DNA of 7,704 nucleotides from Chloroflexota bacterium. GTDB lineage: Bacteria > Chloroflexota > Limnocylindria > Limnocylindrales > CSP1-4. The stretch lies in contig JACQEF010000143.1 in assembly GCA_016200745.1 (NCBI GenBank), positions 1 to 7,704 of the forward strand, read 5' to 3'. Shown piece by piece: positions 5,552-7,704 of the stretch; position 1 is the stretch's first letter; each line of letters opens with the position of its first letter. The notes under the pieces were generated by a model. That model ran no database searches, was not told the origin of the DNA, and was given only the letters and a program-made list of their open reading frames with translations. Position numbers and translations under genes: made by a program.

Positions 5552-6598
5552 GACCGGCGTGACCACCGGACCGATGCCGAACGCGCCGCGGCCGCCGCAC
5601 CGGCACGTTCGCGCCGCGCGGCCCGCCCGCCGATCGCGCGAGATCCGGATCGTGGTCCTGGAGCCACTGGCCTGACCGACCGGGGCGAACCGCCGCGCGC
5701 CGACCCCGCCGAGGACGGGCCGCCCGCCGCGGCCTTCGCCGGCGTCACGCAGCCGGGGCGCCGGGCGCCGGTCGTCCTCGTGATCGTCGTCGGCGTCGCG
5801 GTGCTGGGCCTCGGGATCGTGACCCGGCAGGGAGCCCCGACGACGAGTCGTCCTGCCAATGGCGTCGACGTGTCGTCGGCGGTCGCCCCGATCGCACCGT
5901 CCGCCACGATTGGCCCGGGACCAGCGACCGGCCCGATCGGCGCACCCCCGAGTCTCGACGCCGCCGCGCAGCCGCACCCGACCTACGCCGCGGTACCGAT
6001 CGATTTCGGCACGATCCAGCTCCGCCCCGCCGGCGCCGCGCCGGTCCGCGTGTCCATCGACCTGCCGCCCGGCTGGAACCGCTTGACCGACGGCATGGTC
6101 GTTCGATCGGGTGGCGCCGGCGTCCCACTGTCGATGGGGGCATGGCGCCCGGCGCATGTGTTCACCTACCCGTGTCGCTGGTCGGCTGCCGACTACGCCG
6201 ACGCGTCGCTGCTGGACACGGCCGAGGGCGCGGCCCAGGCCCTGTCTTCGTGGTGGGGCCAGGACCCGGGCATGCCGCCGCTCTCGAACTCGGGGATCGC
6301 GCCGCTCGCGAGCCGGCCCGCGCAGACGACCCTGGCGGGCTACCCGGCCTGGTACGTCGAGGTCCTGATCCCGAGCGGCCTCGACCTCGGCCAGTGCGAC
6401 GGCCGCCAGCTCATCCTCTGGGACGCCGCGAACGGCGATGTCAGGTACGCGCTCGGCCCGAGCGAGGTCAACCGGCTGTGGGTCGTCGACCCGGGCAGCG
6501 GGCCGATCGTCATCGACGCCGGGCTGCCGCTCGAGGCGTCGGGCTCGCAGCGGGCCGAGCTCCAGTGGGTCGTCGATTCGATCCTGATCGAACCCTGA
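5522..6598 (+). CDS. Single-pass membrane-anchored protein with extracytoplasmic domain, unknown function
   Basis: 358 aa if begun at TTG 5522, the first possible start in a frame with no ATG or GTG before the membrane helix. The first 50 or so residues are Arg/Ala-rich with less coding-like third positions and may be untranslated; CTG 5672 (residue 51) is the other candidate. Then come a basic patch (PGRRAP, 78-83), one membrane helix (84-100, VVLVIVVGVAVLGLGIV), a Pro/Ala/Thr linker and a globular outer domain from about 155. Landmarks there are VSIDLPPGWNRL, AHVFTYPCRW, LAGYPAWYVEVLIPSGLDLG, QCDGRQLILWDA and ELQWVVDSILIEP. C218 and C292 could form a disulfide. This resembles the recurrent, unnamed anchored proteins of Chloroflexota ending in 'VDSIxIEP', where the same 'C-D-G-x-x-x-x-x-W-D-A' signature occurs. 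No enzyme motif is seen. It is divergent from the oxidase, with only 66 bases between them. Confidence 0.7.
   Translation: MTLASHWADADRRDHRTDAERAAAAAPARSRRAARPPIARDPDRGPGATGLTDRGEPPRADPAEDGPPAAAFAGVTQPGRRAPVVLVIVVGVAVLGLGIVTRQGAPTTSRPANGVDVSSAVAPIAPSATIGPGPATGPIGAPPSLDAAAQPHPTYAAVPIDFGTIQLRPAGAAPVRVSIDLPPGWNRLTDGMVVRSGGAGVPLSMGAWRPAHVFTYPCRWSAADYADASLLDTAEGAAQALSSWWGQDPGMPPLSNSGIAPLASRPAQTTLAGYPAWYVEVLIPSGLDLGQCDGRQLILWDAANGDVRYALGPSEVNRLWVVDPGSGPIVIDAGLPLEASGSQRAELQWVVDSILIEP
5559..5675 (+). CDS. Candidate 38-aa leader ORF, GTG start, overlapping the anchored-protein frame
   Basis: GTG 5559 opens 38 codons ending TGA 5673-5675. By my count 34 of 38 third positions are G or C, against 25 of 38 for the long frame over the same bases, so the coding signal here favours this frame. 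The product is basic (VTTGPMPNAPRPPHRHVRAA...) and has no recognised family. Its stop overlaps the CTG at 5672 of the long frame (CTGA). It may be a leaderless, translationally coupled leader peptide, the true N-terminus of the next gene split by an indel, or chance. Confidence 0.25.
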   Translation: MTTGPMPNAPRPPHRHVRAARPARRSREIRIVVLEPLA

Positions 6599-6606
6599 CC
6601 CTTGGG

Positions 6607-7272
6607 CTACGTCGCAGGGCCGCCGAGCTCCAAGATGCGGCCCTGGATCCGACCCGCGTCGGGGTATTCCTCGGCGTGTGCGAGGCCGACCTGCGGCACG
6701 CCGAGCGCGGTTGCCGCGGCGTCGGTCACGAACAGGTATGGGCGGAAGCCGATCCGTTCCCGAATCGTGTTCTTCAGCAGCCGGTGCGCGACGGTCACGG
6801 TGGGCCCGAGCAGGTCACTCCCCGAGCCGACCGCCTGGCGGACCGCCTGGCCCCGATGGAGGATCACCTTGAGGTCGAGGTGCACGACCGCCGGACAGGC
6901 GGTGCAGACGTGGTCGCTCGAAGGGATGGCTCGCGTCCGGCTGTCGATGAACGCCCGGTACGTCGCCTCGAGCTTGTCGAGGACGAGGCCACCGCGGCCG
7001 TCGAGACTCGCCGCCGGCGCGGCCGCGAAGACGGCGTCGCCCTCGAGCTTGACGACGCCGAACTCGGGTTCGACACCCGCGATGACCGTGTCGAGCAGGG
7101 CACCGAGCACACCGTAGGCGGCCGGGATGCCGCCGCTGAAGTCGACCCCGTGGGCCTCCTCGACGCCGGTCATGAATCCGGTGTAGCCGGAGATGTCGGC
7201 GAGCAACAGGTACCGCTCGCCGGCCGGGGCGTCGGCCCACGACGGAGTTGCGGCCCGGTCGGTTTCCTGCAC
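6607..7272 (-). CDS. DUF2652 protein, class III nucleotidyl cyclase-like
   Basis: 221 aa from GTG 7270-7272. The GTG is preferred because GGAGG lies 6 bases before it; the in-frame TTG at 7276-7278 touches that site and cannot be the start. The protein matches DUF2652, a cytoplasmic family related to class III adenylyl/guanylyl cyclases. YLLLADISGYTGF (21-33) corresponds to the first metal-Asp strand of cyclases (D26), VVKLEGDAVFAAAP (73-86) to the second (D79), LKVILHRGQA (134-143) to the I-x-x-H-x-G strand, and LLGPTVTVAHRLLKN (154-168) to the G-x-x-V-N-x-A-x-R-L helix. A CTAC motif (123-126) between them is a possible metal or redox site. Whether it makes a cyclic nucleotide is unknown: the adenine-selecting Lys/Asp pair cannot be identified by eye. 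It converges with the anchored-protein gene (8-base gap) and is divergent from the DUF1801 gene. Confidence 0.85.
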   Translation of the reverse strand: MQETDRAATPSWADAPAGERYLLLADISGYTGFMTGVEEAHGVDFSGGIPAAYGVLGALLDTVIAGVEPEFGVVKLEGDAVFAAAPAASLDGRGGLVLDKLEATYRAFIDSRTRAIPSSDHVCTACPAVVHLDLKVILHRGQAVRQAVGSGSDLLGPTVTVAHRLLKNTIRERIGFRPYLFVTDAAATALGVPQVGLAHAEEYPDAGRIQGRILELGGPAT

Positions 7273-7278
7273 GGTCAA

Positions 7279-7283
7279 CCTCC
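7279..7283 (-). promoter_or_regulatory. Shine-Dalgarno site (GGAGG) fixing the GTG start of the DUF2652 gene
   Basis: GGAGG on the minus strand, 6 bases before GTG 7270-7272 and touching the TTG at 7276-7278, which rules out that earlier start. Confidence 0.7.
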
Positions 7284-7287
7284 AGCG

Positions 7288-7304
7288 GCCGTGCTCGCCA
7301 CGGC
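7288..7304. other. Inverted repeat GCCGTG / CACGGC in the divergent intergenic region
   Basis: A perfect 6-bp inverted repeat with a 5-base spacer (CTCGC) lies 4 bases upstream of the DUF2652 Shine-Dalgarno site. It could be an operator half-site pair or a leader hairpin; short GC repeats are common by chance. Confidence 0.25.
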
Positions 7305-7412
7305 GGACGAATTCGCGGTCGGACGCATGCTACCCGGTATTCGTCGGCGCCCCGGCGTTCCTGACACCCCATGGCAGGATCTCCACGTACAACGTCGACC
7401 ATGGAGACCCTC

Positions 7413-7704
7413 GTGAGCGCCGATCCCTTCCCGCCCGAGCTGCTGCTCGAGGGCTACTCGCCCGGCATCCGTTCGAGCGCCGAGCGGCTCCGGGCGGTCG
7501 TCCGGCAGGCCGTCCCCGACGCGATCGAGCGCGTCCGGATCGGCTGGCGGTTGATCGGCTACGACGTCCCCGTCGGTCGGCGAACGCGCTACTTCGCCAT
7601 GGTCTGGCCGGAGCCCGAGCACGTCCACCTCGGTTTCGAGTACGGCGTCTGGATGAACGATCCCGAGGGGATCCTGCGCGGAGCCCACCTCAGGCTTCGG
7701 AAGG
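7413..7704 (+). CDS. DUF1801 (YdhG-like) protein, N-terminal 97 aa (partial)
   Basis: The frame is open to the right edge. GTG 7413 is preferred because GGAGA lies 5 bases before it; the ATG at 7401 is 12 bases upstream in frame, contains the same purines and has no site of its own. Residues read SADPFPPELLLEGYSPGIRS, then LRAVVRQAVPDAIERVRIGW, TRYFAMVWPEPEHVHLGFEY and GVWMNDPEGILRGAHLRLRK. This is the DUF1801 order: a helix with P-x-A-x-E-x-[IV]-x-[WY], a beta-rich F-x-x-x-x-x-x-x-V-x-L-x-F core, and a glycine loop leading into a K-V-R-x-L strand just beyond the window. The family includes YdhG/Fra-like proteins suggested to handle iron; its biochemical role is otherwise poorly defined. It is divergent from the DUF2652 gene, with 140 bases between the starts. 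The C-terminus is not visible. Confidence 0.8.
   Translation, partial: MSADPFPPELLLEGYSPGIRSSAERLRAVVRQAVPDAIERVRIGWRLIGYDVPVGRRTRYFAMVWPEPEHVHLGFEYGVWMNDPEGILRGAHLRLRK

Noticed and set aside
5456..6157. Upstream extension of the oxidase frame on the minus strand
   Set aside because: The frame is open but antisense to the anchored-protein gene, while the signal peptide and Shine-Dalgarno fix the start at GTG 5453-5455.
6599..6606. Terminator between the convergent anchored-protein and DUF2652 genes
   Set aside because: Only 8 bases separate the stops and no stem-loop with a T-run is seen there.
6142..7416. Long plus-strand open frame across the DUF2652 gene
   Set aside because: It overlaps the 3' half of the anchored protein out of frame and the antisense of DUF2652; composition is shadow-like.

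Overview
The window is very GC-rich, with GC-dominated third codon positions and frequent GTG starts behind good Shine-Dalgarno sites. F420/PPOX-type flavoproteins, an E2-like acyltransferase lacking a lipoyl domain, a DUF2652 protein and a membrane-anchored protein with a typical '...VVDSILIEP' end suggest an uncultured Chloroflexota (Limnocylindria/Dormibacteria-like), with a high-GC actinobacterium as the alternative. This assignment is inferred from gene content and style only.

Layout, left to right. Minus strand: the first 171 codons of a PqqD-like/M50 'peptide zinc metalloprotease' membrane protein (1-513), preceded in transcription order by a membrane-anchored protein with two Ig-like domains (572-1570). 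A 323-base gene-free stretch (1571-1893) holds a Shine-Dalgarno site that may be masked by a hairpin, plus a second hairpin. Next, still on the minus strand, is a tight three-gene cluster joined by two ATGA stop/start overlaps: a stand-alone E2-type (CAT-fold) acyltransferase (2777-3640) and two diverged PPOX/F420 flavoprotein paralogues (2337-2780 and 1894-2340).

A debris corridor follows (3641-4043). It holds an N-terminal scrap of a GT39/ArnT-like glycosyltransferase running in frame into the acyltransferase start, and a frameshifted, 3'-truncated DUF4440 gene on the plus strand. That gene's last codon shares one CTAG with the stop of the next minus-strand gene, a complete secreted CotA/laccase-like multicopper oxidase (4040-5455).

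Divergent from the oxidase is a single-pass protein with a large extracytoplasmic domain (5522-6598), whose true start is uncertain. It converges, with an 8-base gap, on a DUF2652 class III cyclase-like protein (6607-7272). A divergent DUF1801 gene runs off the right edge (7413-7704).

The window looks like several short, unrelated transcription units with a rearrangement scar in the middle, not one pathway. The best candidate for an undescribed system is the coupled acyltransferase + two PPOX unit. I see no RNA genes, CRISPR arrays, insertion sequences or integrase genes.
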